From positions 1,279,001 to 1,343,000 of the forward strand of contig NZ_CP162490.1 in NCBI RefSeq assembly GCF_041245805.1: 64,000 nucleotides of DNA. Reading direction: 5' to 3'. Both the position numbers and the translations under genes were made by a program. Position 1 is the stretch's first letter; every line of letters begins with the position of its first letter. The notes beneath the pieces are model-generated. The model did no database searches. It was not told the origin of the DNA and saw only the letters and a program-made list of their open reading frames with translations. Below are positions 39,607-48,132 of the stretch, piece after piece. The stretch is from Xanthomonas sp. DAR 34887. GTDB taxonomy: Bacteria; Pseudomonadota; Gammaproteobacteria; Xanthomonadales; Xanthomonadaceae.

Positions 39607-40227
39607 CTAGCCGATCTTCGCCGCTGCCAATGCACGGTACTGGCGATCCAGCGCATCCACCGCGTCCTGCAACCGCGCGGCATCGCCATCGTTCACCACC
39701 ACATCGTCGGCGATCGCCAGTCGCGTCGCGCGCGTGGCCTGCGCGGCGATCATCCGCTGCGCCAGCTCGGCGGTGATGCCGTCGCGCTGCATCAGGCGCG
39801 CATGCTGCAGCGCTTCGGGCGCATCGACCACCACGATCCGGTCCAGCCACGGATACGCGGCGCGCGCGCCGACTTCGGTCAACAGCGGAATCGCCGCCAC
39901 GGCATAGGGGCTGGCGGCCTCGCGGCACGCCTGCTGCATCAGCGTACGAATCGCCGGGTGCGTGATCGCCTCCAGATCGCGGCGCGCCACTGGATCTTCG
40001 AAGATGCGCTGACGCAACGCGGCGCGATCGAGGCTGCCATCCTCGCGCAGGATCTGCGTACCGAAACGGGCCACGATCTGCGCCAGTGCTGGGTGCCCTG
40101 ACGCGACCACTGCGCGGGCCGCCACGTCGGCATCGGCCACGACGATGTCCTTGGCCTCGAAGCGGCGGCTCAACTCGCTCTTGCCGGAGGCGACGCCGCC
40201 AGTGAGGCCGACGATGAAATCGCTCAA
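39607..40227 (-). CDS. coaE: Dephospho-CoA kinase CoaE
   Basis: It catalyses the last step of coenzyme A synthesis, phosphorylation of dephospho-CoA at the 3'-hydroxyl. The protein is 206 residues. The P-loop GLTGGVASGKS is at residues 7-17, the substrate segment VADADVAAR follows, and ITHPAIR is a family motif. It ends the pilC-pilD-coaE run; coaE next to pilD is a common order in gammaproteobacteria. The gap to pilD is 13 bp. Confidence 0.96.
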   Translation of the reverse strand: MSDFIVGLTGGVASGKSELSRRFEAKDIVVADADVAARAVVASGHPALAQIVARFGTQILREDGSLDRAALRQRIFEDPVARRDLEAITHPAIRTLMQQACREAASPYAVAAIPLLTEVGARAAYPWLDRIVVVDAPEALQHARLMQRDGITAELAQRMIAAQATRATRLAIADDVVVNDGDAARLQDAVDALDRQYRALAAAKIG

Positions 40228-40240
40228 GGCGCGGCTCCGC

Positions 40241-41104
40241 TCAGCGCAGCCCGGACCAGCGCATGTAGGTGTCGATGATTTCCGTGCCCCAGAAGAACAC
40301 GATCCAGCCGGCGATGGCCAGATAGGGGCCGAACGGAATGGGCGTGGCCCGGTCGCGGCCCTTGGCCGCCAGCCAGATCGAGCCGAGCACCGCGCCGACC
40401 AGCGAGGAGATCAGGATCGTCGGCAGGATCCCCTTCAACCCGCACCAGGCGCCGATGGCCGCGAGCAGCTTGAAGTCGCCATGGCCCATGCCTTCCTTGC
40501 CGGTGATCTGCTTGAACAGCCACCACACCGACCACAGCGACACATAGCCGACCGCCGCACCGAGCAGCGCGGGCTTGGCCGGCATGTACAGATTGTCCAT
40601 GCTGCCGACCAGGCCCAGCCACATCAGCGGCAAGGTCAGCTGGTCGGGCAACAGGCGAGTGCGCAGGTCGATCCCCGACATCGCGACCAGGAAGCAACTG
40701 AACACGATCGCGCCGAACCCCTGCCAACCGAAGCCGAAGCGCCAGACGCTGGCGACCACCAGCAGGCTGGTCAACATCTCCACCAGCGGGTACTGGATGG
40801 AGATCGGCGCATGGCAGTGCCGGCATTTGCCACGCAGCGCCAGCCAGCTGAACAGCGGGATGTTCTCGTACCAGGACAGCTTGTGCTTGCAGTGCGGGCA
40901 GTGGGACGGCTCGACCACGATCCCGGGCGGCGGTGGATCATAGATGTCCGGCAGCTCCAGGATCTCGCGCGAATCGCGCTTCCACTGCCAGTCCATGCGC
41001 TTGGGCAGGCGCAGGATCACCACGTTGAGGAAACTGCCTACCAGCAAGCCCAGCCCAGCCGCGGCGGGAAAGCCGAGGCCGGGGTGTTGATCGAGAAATG
41101 CCAT
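40241..41104 (-). CDS. pilD: Type IV prepilin leader peptidase / N-methyltransferase PilD
   Basis: An inner-membrane aspartic protease that cleaves the leader of type IV prepilins and type II secretion pseudopilins after Gly and methylates the new N-terminal Phe. The protein is 287 residues with several membrane segments. The zinc-type cysteine pairs C69/C72 and C94/C97 (CPHC and CRHC) are complete, as in bifunctional members. The catalytic aspartates are D146 (SGID) and D210 in GMGHGDFK. It lies 6 bp after pilC. Confidence 0.97.
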   Translation of the reverse strand: MAFLDQHPGLGFPAAAGLGLLVGSFLNVVILRLPKRMDWQWKRDSREILELPDIYDPPPPGIVVEPSHCPHCKHKLSWYENIPLFSWLALRGKCRHCHAPISIQYPLVEMLTSLLVVASVWRFGFGWQGFGAIVFSCFLVAMSGIDLRTRLLPDQLTLPLMWLGLVGSMDNLYMPAKPALLGAAVGYVSLWSVWWLFKQITGKEGMGHGDFKLLAAIGAWCGLKGILPTILISSLVGAVLGSIWLAAKGRDRATPIPFGPYLAIAGWIVFFWGTEIIDTYMRWSGLR

Positions 41105-41110
41105 TAATGC

Positions 41111-42370
41111 TTATCCAACGACGGAGGCCAGCTTGAAGATGGGCAGGTACATGCCGACGACCATGCCGCCGACAATGGTGCCGATGAAGACCATAATCAT
41201 GGGCTCTAGCAAGCTACTCAAGGCATCGACCGCGTTGTTTACTTCCTGCTCAAAATACTCGGCGACCTTGAACAGCATCGCATCCAGCGCGCCCGCCTCT
41301 TCGCCGATGGCAGTCATCTGGATGACCATGTGCGGGAACAGGTTGGTCTGCTTCATCGCCACATTGACCGGATAGCCCACTGACACGTCGTCGCGCATGC
41401 GTAGCACGGCCTTCTCATAAACGCTGTTGCCGGTGGCGCCAGCGACGATGTCCAGTGCCTCCACCAGCGGGACACCGGCACGGAAGGTTACGCCCAGCGT
41501 CCGCGAAAAACGCGCGATAGAGCTGTTGTGCATGATGGCGCCAATAACGGGCACCTTCAGTATCAGCCGGTCCATGCCGTGTTGCATGGAAGGCGAGCGC
41601 TTGTAGGCGAAAATGAAGCCCACGATGCTTCCCAGCAAGACGATCAAAAGCAACAGCCAGTACGACACCATGAAGCGCGACGCCGCGACGATCATCTGCG
41701 TAAAGGCTGGCAGCTCGGCGCCGAAACCCTTGAAGACATCCTCGAACTGTGGGACGACCCAGACGAGCAGGATAGAGCTGACCAGCAGTGCTACCGCCAT
41801 AACGGCCGCCGGATAGAACAGGGCCTTTTTGATCTTCCCTTTCAGCGCTTCGATGTTTTCCTTGTAGGTGGCGACAGTTTCGAGCACGGTTTCGAGTACG
41901 CCGGCCCCTTCGCCAGCTTTGACCAGATTGCGATACAGCTCGTCGAACTGCACGGGGTGCTTGCTGATGGCCTCATAGAGGGAAGAGCCGCCCTCGATGT
42001 CCGCGCGGATCTGCTCCACCATCTTCTTCATGCGCGGGTTTTTATGCCCGCTGGAAATGATTTCCAGCGACCCGACGATGGGGACGCCCGACTTCATCAT
42101 GGTCGCCATCTGGCGGCTGAAGAAGGCTATGTCCTTCGATGAGATCTTGTTGCCGGCGGAGCCGAACAGCGGCTTGGGCTTGGGCTTGACCACCGACGGT
42201 GTGATGCCCTGGCGGCGTAGCTCGGCCCGCAGCAGGTTGGCATTCTTGGCGGTCTGCTCGCCCTTCATCTTCACGCCGCGTTTGTCCGTGCCCTCCCAGA
42301 CGAACGACACCTGTTGACTGGTGTTGCGTGTGACGGGCTCTTTTGTGACTGCGCTACGAGTTGCGGACAT
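41111..42370 (-). CDS. pilC: Type IV pilus inner-membrane platform protein PilC
   Basis: The GspF-family platform on which the PilB motor acts to polymerise pilin. Started at MSATRSAVTK the protein is 419 residues, and GGGGAG lies before this ATG. Two cytoplasmic GspF domains are present (from about residue 75, FFSRQMATMMKSGVPIVG, and from about 275, ARFSRTLGVTFRAGVPLVE), separated by membrane segments near 177-200 and 220-245 and followed by a final one, IMVFIGTIVGGMVVGMYLP. Base composition is somewhat lower in GC than in pilD. It is transcribed divergently from pilA. Confidence 0.97.
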   Translation of the reverse strand: MSATRSAVTKEPVTRNTSQQVSFVWEGTDKRGVKMKGEQTAKNANLLRAELRRQGITPSVVKPKPKPLFGSAGNKISSKDIAFFSRQMATMMKSGVPIVGSLEIISSGHKNPRMKKMVEQIRADIEGGSSLYEAISKHPVQFDELYRNLVKAGEGAGVLETVLETVATYKENIEALKGKIKKALFYPAAVMAVALLVSSILLVWVVPQFEDVFKGFGAELPAFTQMIVAASRFMVSYWLLLLIVLLGSIVGFIFAYKRSPSMQHGMDRLILKVPVIGAIMHNSSIARFSRTLGVTFRAGVPLVEALDIVAGATGNSVYEKAVLRMRDDVSVGYPVNVAMKQTNLFPHMVIQMTAIGEEAGALDAMLFKVAEYFEQEVNNAVDALSSLLEPMIMVFIGTIVGGMVVGMYLPIFKLASVVG

Positions 42371-42723
42371 CAGCTGGGCTCCCCGTCCGACCATCCCCAG
42401 GCGGACATACCCAGCATGGTATCGGTTTCCGAGGCATCTGGCATCCGCGGGGCCTTGGCAGCGGGCGGACCCCGGTTGGCGAAGCGGCAGGTCCCGTCAT
42501 GTGACGTTTTGCGTCACTATCTGACCTTATATGGCAGATGGGAGATCCCATCGCAAATCCCAGCTTTGCCTGCGTCGCATGGCATGCAATAGGGCATGAT
42601 GCGCCCCGGGGAGACGTCGGATGCGCGCGAGTAAGTTGGCACGCAGTCTGCTTGTATTACCCTCACGTGGCGCTTCGCCGCGCGGCGCTCAGTGTTGCCA
42701 ACCACAATCTCTAGGGGATTCAC
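42371..42723. promoter_or_regulatory. pilC-pilA divergent control region
   Basis: A 353-bp gap contains no gene. It holds the sigma-54 promoter of pilA (listed separately) and two operator-like palindromes: GTGACG-TTTTG-CGTCAC at 42501-42517 and GATGGGA-GA-TCCCATC at 42537-42552. On the minus strand the second palindrome lies between a possible -35 (TTGCGA) and -10 (CATATA) spaced by 17 bp, which could be a sigma-70 promoter for pilC. Which proteins bind is unknown. Confidence 0.5.
42636..42653 (+). promoter_or_regulatory. Sigma-54 promoter of pilA
   Basis: TTGGCACGCAGTCTGCTT matches the -24/-12 consensus, with GG and GC elements exactly 10 bases apart. It lies about 70 bp before the pilA start. 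The expected activator is PilR with sensor PilS, both encoded at 56-59 kb, as is known for pilA in Pseudomonas. Confidence 0.9.
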
Positions 42724-43137
42724 ATGAAGAAGCAGCAGGGCTTTACCCTGATCGAACTGATGATCGTGGTCGCGATCATCGCTATTTTGGCGGCCATCGC
42801 GCTGCCGGCTTACCAGAACTACGTCGCCAAGTCCCAGGTCACCGCGGGCCTCGCCGACATCCGTGGCGCCGTTACCGCGTACGAGGAAGGCATCCAGTCG
42901 GGTAAGTCCGGTACGCCGGCTCTCGCCGACATCGGCCTGAACAGCAGTACGCCGCGTTGCACCATCGCTGCGCCGACCATTGCCTACACGGCTGACGGCG
43001 GCCAGGTCATCCAGTGCACCCTGAAGGGCAACCCGAAGGTCGTCGGTAAGTACGTCAGGCTGACCCGTACCTCGTCGGGCCAGTGGAATTGCAGCACCGA
43101 TGCCGATGCGAAGTTCAAGCCGACCGGTTGCACCTAA
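42724..43137 (+). CDS. pilA: Type IV major pilin PilA
   Basis: The structural subunit of type IV pili. The 137-residue prepilin has a short leader MKKQQG cut before F7, and the conserved Glu is at E11 (mature position 5) in FTLIELMIVVAIIAILAAIA. The globular part carries four cysteines (PRC, VIQC, WNC and TGCT), the last pair near the C-terminus as for a D-region disulfide. AGGGG precedes the ATG and a sigma-54 promoter lies upstream. The hairpin at 43165 follows it. Confidence 0.96.
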   Translation: MKKQQGFTLIELMIVVAIIAILAAIALPAYQNYVAKSQVTAGLADIRGAVTAYEEGIQSGKSGTPALADIGLNSSTPRCTIAAPTIAYTADGGQVIQCTLKGNPKVVGKYVRLTRTSSGQWNCSTDADAKFKPTGCT

Positions 43138-43164
43138 GGCTAGGTTGATTGGTAATGTTCATAG

Positions 43165-43191
43165 GATGAGGGGCGAATATCGCCCCTCATC
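43165..43191 (+). terminator. Hairpin terminator between the two pilin genes
   Basis: GATGAGGGGCG and CGCCCCTCATC form an 11-bp stem with loop AATAT, followed by a weak T-rich tail (GTTGTTTG). It probably lets most transcripts end after pilA, with partial read-through into the second pilin. Confidence 0.75.
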
Positions 43192-43228
43192 GTTGTTTGC
43201 GGGATAAGTTAGTGCCATAGGGGGCTAT

Positions 43229-43636
43229 ATGGGTGCTAACCAGCGTGGCTTTACGTTGATCGAGGTGATGATCGTTGTTGTGATCATTGCTGTTCTGGGC
43301 GCACTCGCGCTTCCCATTTATCAGGGATATGTCGCCAGATCGCAGGTCGCGGCGGGGCTTGCCGAGGTCAGCGGTGGCCGAACGATGTTTGAGGCACAGC
43401 TCTTGGCCAATAGTGCCGCTACCTTCTCGCTGGCCGACATTGGCTTGCCTACGAGCACCGCGCGTTGTGACTTGAGTGTGGATCCGGATGAGTCGGGAAA
43501 CATTCGCTGCCGATTGAAGGGCAACTCCGCCGTGGAAGGCAAGACGGTGGAGATCGCGCGCTCCGCATCAGGCGAATGGCGCTGCCGAGTTGACGCATCG
43601 ATCGGTTCGCGGTATTGGCCGGCTGGCTGCAGCTGA
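43229..43636 (+). CDS. Second type IV pilin
   Basis: A 135-residue prepilin with leader MGANQRG cut before F8 and the Glu at E12 (FTLIEVMIVVVIIAVLGALA). The domain shares the PilA layout (YVARSQVAAGLAEVSGG against YVAKSQVTAGLADIRGA) and similar cysteine positions (ARC, IRC, WRC and GCS), so it is a tandem paralogue that has diverged in the exposed part. It may be a minor or alternative subunit. It lacks a strong promoter of its own and lies downstream of the pilA hairpin. Confidence 0.9.
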   Translation: MGANQRGFTLIEVMIVVVIIAVLGALALPIYQGYVARSQVAAGLAEVSGGRTMFEAQLLANSAATFSLADIGLPTSTARCDLSVDPDESGNIRCRLKGNSAVEGKTVEIARSASGEWRCRVDASIGSRYWPAGCS

Positions 43637-43681
43637 CATACTTGCCTTGCATCCGTTGCGGTAATAGTAGAGGGGAATGGC

Positions 43682-45529
43682 TTGAGTTCGCGCGCTTACT
43701 GGGTTGCATCCCTTCGCATTGCTGCCTTGCTGGGATTGGTTGCGTTGGTCTACTGGCCCGGGTTGACAGGGCCGTTTCTGTTCGACGATTTTCCGTCCCT
43801 TGTGCAGAATCCAAAGGTCCATGCTGCGGACCTGTCTATTTCTTCTCTACAGCGCGCGGCATTCGGTTTTGATCCGGGTGGCGGAGGGCGGCCATTGGCC
43901 ATGGCGAGCTTCGCGGTCAATTACGTGCTTGGAGGCATGGACCCTTGGGGGTGGAAGCTGGGTGGGCTTGTGGTCCACCTTCTTAACGCTTGTCTGGTTT
44001 ATCTGCTGTGTCTTAGCCTGTTCAAGCTGGCTGCCGTCGAGCGTCTTCGGCGCGCTTCGGCTTGGGCGGTGGCGGCGCTTTGGGCCGTGCACCCTCTGCA
44101 GGTCTCAAGCGTGCTCTATGTTGTGCAGCGGATGGAAACGCTGTCGCTGACGTTTGTGCTTCTGGCGCTATTGGCTTACCTCCGTGGTCGCACAATGCAG
44201 CAACATGGACGCGGTGGTTGGCTCTGGATCGCCTCCTGCGTTCCGCTTGTTGGCCTTTCGCTGGCGTGTAAAGAAACGGCAGCGCTTTTCCCTGTGTATA
44301 CGCTGGCTCTGGAACTTACCTTGTTGAAGTTCGCCGCGTATCGCACCGGTATTCAACGCTTTTGGCGCTGGGGTTATGGGTCGGGCGTGGCGATAGGGTT
44401 TGTGCTGTTTTGCGCTGTGGTGCTGCCGCGCTACGGCTCAGAATCCGTCTATGTGCTGCGGGATTTCACGGCTTGGCAACGGGTGCTGACCCAGTTGCGC
44501 GTGCTTCCCATGTACCTCGGCCAAATGCTGCTGCCGTCCCCGCAATGGATGACGTTCTATTATGACGACATCGTTGCATCGCGCTCCTTGCTCGCTCCTA
44601 TGACCACGTTTTGGGGTGGGTTGGTGTTAATGGCGCTGTTGGGCGCCGCTGTATGGGTACGTCAGCGGATGCCACTGCTCAGCTTGGGCATACTTTGGTT
44701 TTTTGCCGCTCACCTGATAACAAGCAATGTCGTGCCGCTGGAGTTGGCGTTCGAGCATAGAAACTACTTTGCGCTTCTGGGCATATTGCTGGCGTTGGCC
44801 GACTTGGTGCGACGGATACCGGTAAAGGACGGCCCGGCGATCAAGGTCGTAGGGGTATCCGCTGTAGTGCTGGCGATCGCTGCCTTGGGTTGGGTTCGCT
44901 CCGCGACCTGGGGGGATGGCCTGTTGCTTGCGACGGAGCTGGCTTCGATCAATCCGCGGTCGCCGCGGGCTGCGCATGACTTGGGTTCCGTCTATTACCA
45001 GATGTCCGGTGGAGCGAAGGATTCGCCGTTCTTCGATTTTGCGCAGCGAGAGTTTGAGCGGGAGGCGAGTCTTCCGAACGCATCGATCCTGGCGGAGCAG
45101 TCGCTGATCCTTTTACGGGCGTCGCAGGGCGAGGCGGTGGATCCGATGCTTTGGGGGCGCCTGCAACAGCGTCTGCGTGATAAACCGATTACGCCGCAGA
45201 CTACTGGGGCACTGTTCGGGTTGCTCGAAAATCGTCAGAAAGGCGTCGAGCTCGACGATAGCGAAATCGATCGCTCGTTTGTATTGCTGTTCGAAAGAGT
45301 GCAAATGCCGGCGTACAGTTATGCTCAAGCAGCAAACCACGCCTTGCAATACACCGGCGATGAGGCGTTGGCCCGCCATTGGTTCATGACGTCGGTGGAA
45401 CGTTCAGTGGATCAGCCTGAGTATGTTTCTGTGCTGGTCCGCGATCTGCGCAAAGGCGGGCACGACGACCTGGCGTCAGCAGTAATCTTGCGGGCCAAGG
45501 AGCTGGATATCGAGGGCTACGGCAAGTAG
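43682..45529 (+). CDS. Multi-pass GT-C-type glycosyltransferase with TPR-like tail, candidate pilin glycosyltransferase
   Basis: A 615-residue inner-membrane protein. About ten or more hydrophobic segments fill residues 10-400. The first outer loop has the acidic motif FLFDDFPSLVQNP with D35 and D36, typical of GT-C transferases that use lipid-linked sugars, and RMETLSL and FEHRNYF loops follow. The last 200 residues are soluble and helical, TPR-like (AAHDLGSVYYQM and onwards). The start is TTG with a GAGGGG site. Its place directly behind two pilin genes matches the position of TfpW in some Pseudomonas strains, which glycosylates pilin; this is an analogy, not a sequence match I can verify. 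Confidence 0.7.
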   Translation: MSSRAYWVASLRIAALLGLVALVYWPGLTGPFLFDDFPSLVQNPKVHAADLSISSLQRAAFGFDPGGGGRPLAMASFAVNYVLGGMDPWGWKLGGLVVHLLNACLVYLLCLSLFKLAAVERLRRASAWAVAALWAVHPLQVSSVLYVVQRMETLSLTFVLLALLAYLRGRTMQQHGRGGWLWIASCVPLVGLSLACKETAALFPVYTLALELTLLKFAAYRTGIQRFWRWGYGSGVAIGFVLFCAVVLPRYGSESVYVLRDFTAWQRVLTQLRVLPMYLGQMLLPSPQWMTFYYDDIVASRSLLAPMTTFWGGLVLMALLGAAVWVRQRMPLLSLGILWFFAAHLITSNVVPLELAFEHRNYFALLGILLALADLVRRIPVKDGPAIKVVGVSAVVLAIAALGWVRSATWGDGLLLATELASINPRSPRAAHDLGSVYYQMSGGAKDSPFFDFAQREFEREASLPNASILAEQSLILLRASQGEAVDPMLWGRLQQRLRDKPITPQTTGALFGLLENRQKGVELDDSEIDRSFVLLFERVQMPAYSYAQAANHALQYTGDEALARHWFMTSVERSVDQPEYVSVLVRDLRKGGHDDLASAVILRAKELDIEGYGK

Positions 45530-45601
45530 GGCGGCGGGTCGCATGGCGTCCGACGCCCGGCAATCCCGTTTCGAGGCGGGATATGGTGATTGCAGCATCT
45601 T

Positions 45602-46744
45602 TCAGACAGAGCTGGGCCCTTGGGGCATTGAGCCGCTGCCCTGGTTCGCTGTTCGTGCTGCTTTCAGTGCCAGATCTAGTTCGTCTGCACAATTTCGCCA
45701 CGTCGAAATACTGATCCGTGGAGAGCTCCCCTTTTCCAGTTGTACACGAATGCGCTCTGCAAGCATGTTCGGATCTCCTGCTGTGTACAAGCACTGGGGG
45801 TGGGAGGCGAGGATGCCGGCGACATCGCCGAGAGCTGCGGCTACTACCGGGATTTGCATTGCCGACATTTCGTGCAATTTCAACGGGAAGCAATAGCGCC
45901 CAAACGCTGAATCTCGATTGCAAATTACTCCCACGTCCAGCGACGCCAATACCTGTGGAACCGCGACTTGCGGCAATCTGCCCAGATCGATGATGCGGGG
46001 ATGCCGGTAGCGGCCAATTGACCGGTCCGTCGGGCCCGCATGGACAAGCCAAAGATCCTGATCGGTCCGGGCCATCTGGATGAAGGCATCAAACAGGTCG
46101 CTGATACCTCTGCTTGCCGTTACGGCACCGGCCGTACCGACCAGGCGCGCGTCGACCGGCAATCCCAGGGCCATTCTTGACGAGCGCTTGTCCAGCGGGT
46201 GGAACATTTCGGTGCGTATTCCATTCACTACGACGTGGACGGGACAAGCGGTGCCGTAGTCCGTACGAACATGGTCCGCAAGGGTGCGGCTAACCACAGT
46301 CAATGCGCTCGCGCGCCGGCATGCCGACCTGAATGCGCGAGCCAGACCGGGTAGGCGTGAAAGTCTAAAGCTCTTGTAGTTGTCGTAGAGATCGATAACG
46401 AAGGGAAGGCTCCGCTGTGTGGCCCACCTGGCGGCGAGCACCGCTTGAAGCATGTCCGAGCTGGCCCACACGATATCCGGGCGCCATCGCAAGGTGACGG
46501 CGTCAAGCCACTGCGAATGACGGAGAAGGCCTCCCGGCAGCGCATTGGTGGAATACCACCGCACCCCCGCGTCGTCAGGTCCGGAATCCCGGTCCCCGTG
46601 GCGTCGGCGATAGCTGAGCGCGCAGACGCGAACGCTGTGGCCTTGCCTGGTCAGTTCGCGAGGAAGTTCGTACAAACGTCCGAAACGGTCGTCAAGGAGG
46701 TCCTTGTCCGAATACTGCCGCTTGCATAGCACTAATATCTTCAC
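45602..46744 (-). CDS. Glycosyltransferase (GT-B fold, family 4-like)
   Basis: A 380-residue protein starting MKILVLCKRQYSDKDLLDDR. It has the two-domain GT-B layout, with VIDLYDNYKSFRLSRLPGLA in the acceptor domain and GTAGAVTASRGISDLFDAF in the donor domain. The acidic part FGRYCFPLKLHEMSAMQIPV corresponds to the E-containing donor motif. No membrane segment is seen. It is the last gene of the minus-strand glycan run, separated from the previous gene by 233 bp (46745-46977) in which I see nothing. Substrates are unknown. GC is lower than in the flanking housekeeping genes. Confidence 0.8.
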   Translation of the reverse strand: MKILVLCKRQYSDKDLLDDRFGRLYELPRELTRQGHSVRVCALSYRRRHGDRDSGPDDAGVRWYSTNALPGGLLRHSQWLDAVTLRWRPDIVWASSDMLQAVLAARWATQRSLPFVIDLYDNYKSFRLSRLPGLARAFRSACRRASALTVVSRTLADHVRTDYGTACPVHVVVNGIRTEMFHPLDKRSSRMALGLPVDARLVGTAGAVTASRGISDLFDAFIQMARTDQDLWLVHAGPTDRSIGRYRHPRIIDLGRLPQVAVPQVLASLDVGVICNRDSAFGRYCFPLKLHEMSAMQIPVVAAALGDVAGILASHPQCLYTAGDPNMLAERIRVQLEKGSSPRISISTWRNCADELDLALKAARTANQGSGSMPQGPSSV

Positions 46745-46977
46745 TCGGGCCTTTAATTGATCAATGGATGACCCGGCGCACGGTCGTCTGGCGTGCTCTT
46801 CCAGTGGGGAAGATTAGCCGCGTCAGGTAGTACATTCCAGAAGCATCGACGTTTGCGCCGCATCTTTCTTTGGGCTCTTGGCGCATATGGCCGCGGGCAC
46901 TGCAGATCATTTCAGAGTGGGGAGTCGCCAATCAAGTCAGGGCTCGTATGTCCGTGTTTGAGGCGCGAGATTGCGGA

Positions 46978-48132
46978 CTAGGCGGATCTCCTGGATGCTT
47001 GTTTAAGGACTAGGAGATTTTTCTGAGCTATCTGTTGCATAGATAAATTTTCTATGACATGCGCACGAGCGCGGTCTCCCATGGCACGCAGCGCAGAGCG
47101 GGGCGTGGCAAGGGCGGAGCGTAGTGCGTGTTCAAGCGATTCTGTATCGTCAGGTTCCGCTACCCAGCCACTGGATGGATCTATAAGGCAGTCTACCCCT
47201 CCGCAACGTGTGCAAAGAATGGGAAGGCCTGCTTCCATTGCTTCCAAGGCCGCGTTAGACATTCCCTCGTATCTTGAGGGGAGTATGAAAATATCCGACT
47301 GCATAAGGCGTTCGCGCAGCTCGTTCGGGCTGAGCGTCCCCATGAAATTCACTTTTTCTTTGAGGTCGTATGCTGCAACTTGCAGTTCGAGTTCTCCGCG
47401 AAGGCTGCCGTCGCCATAAAGTGCCAGTTCGAAGCCTGGACTCGTAGCGAGTACTTTGGCAATCAAGGGGATAAGTAGGTCAAGCCCCTTCTGCCTCTCA
47501 AATCTTCCTGACCAGACCATGAGGATGGGTTCTTGGTGCAGATCTCGGCGTGAAAAATCTGGGCGGGCGACCACACCATTTGGAATCATGTACCTGATTG
47601 GCCGTGTGATGCCAATCTGATCTAGCTCTTGAGGAATAAAGCGATTGATGATGCAGAAGGCCGCAACTTGTCGGTTGATGCAACGAATCAGTACTTTCCA
47701 GAAAGGGATACTTCTGAGGAATGCGACATCGCCGTTCCCCTTGGCATTGATTGGACAGACAACAATTGCCGATCGAGGCCACCCGCCAAGACATTTCAGC
47801 AGCGAAAGCGTAACCGCTGCGTCGGCCAGCCCCCGGCAATAGATCACGTCGAAGCAGGTGCGCCGCTTCCAAGCAAGCCTGGAAAGCGAGGTGGCGAAGG
47901 CTACTGCACGCTGCATTCTCCCATGAAGACTCGCTCCCCTTAGACGGTGTGTCCTAACACGGTGACCACCCAGCTCGATGTATCCGTCGGGAATTCTGGT
48001 GCCTGCGACTTCGACCACCGCTCCCGCGTTGAGCCAGCCTTCTACGAGCCGCGCGACTTGGTTTTCCGCGCCTCCAAGGACATACGGTGGCAAGTTGCCT
48101 ATCACCAGGATCCGCAACGGCTCAGTGTGCAT
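46978..48132 (-). CDS. Glycosyltransferase family 4
   Basis: A 384-residue GT4 enzyme. The ATG at 48132 (MHTEPLRILVIG) is preferred because GGAG lies upstream; an ATG at 48153 in frame would overlap asnB more. The N-terminal loop LPPYVLGGAENQVARLVEGW, the donor-domain MVWSGRFERQKGLDLLIPL and the motif PSRYEGMSNAALEAMEAGLP (an EX7E type) are all clear. It overlaps the amidotransferase gene and is probably co-translated. It should add one sugar to the glycan made by this cluster. Confidence 0.88.
   Translation of the reverse strand: MHTEPLRILVIGNLPPYVLGGAENQVARLVEGWLNAGAVVEVAGTRIPDGYIELGGHRVRTHRLRGASLHGRMQRAVAFATSLSRLAWKRRTCFDVIYCRGLADAAVTLSLLKCLGGWPRSAIVVCPINAKGNGDVAFLRSIPFWKVLIRCINRQVAAFCIINRFIPQELDQIGITRPIRYMIPNGVVARPDFSRRDLHQEPILMVWSGRFERQKGLDLLIPLIAKVLATSPGFELALYGDGSLRGELELQVAAYDLKEKVNFMGTLSPNELRERLMQSDIFILPSRYEGMSNAALEAMEAGLPILCTRCGGVDCLIDPSSGWVAEPDDTESLEHALRSALATPRSALRAMGDRARAHVIENLSMQQIAQKNLLVLKQASRRSA

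Noticed and set aside
42501..42517. A Clp/CRP binding site in the GTGACG palindrome
   Set aside because: The spacing between half-sites is longer than the TGTGA-N6-TCACA arrangement needed.
46793..46981. A 62-codon plus-strand frame in the gap between two glycosyltransferase genes
   Set aside because: No ribosome binding site, no protein-like composition, no recognisable motif.
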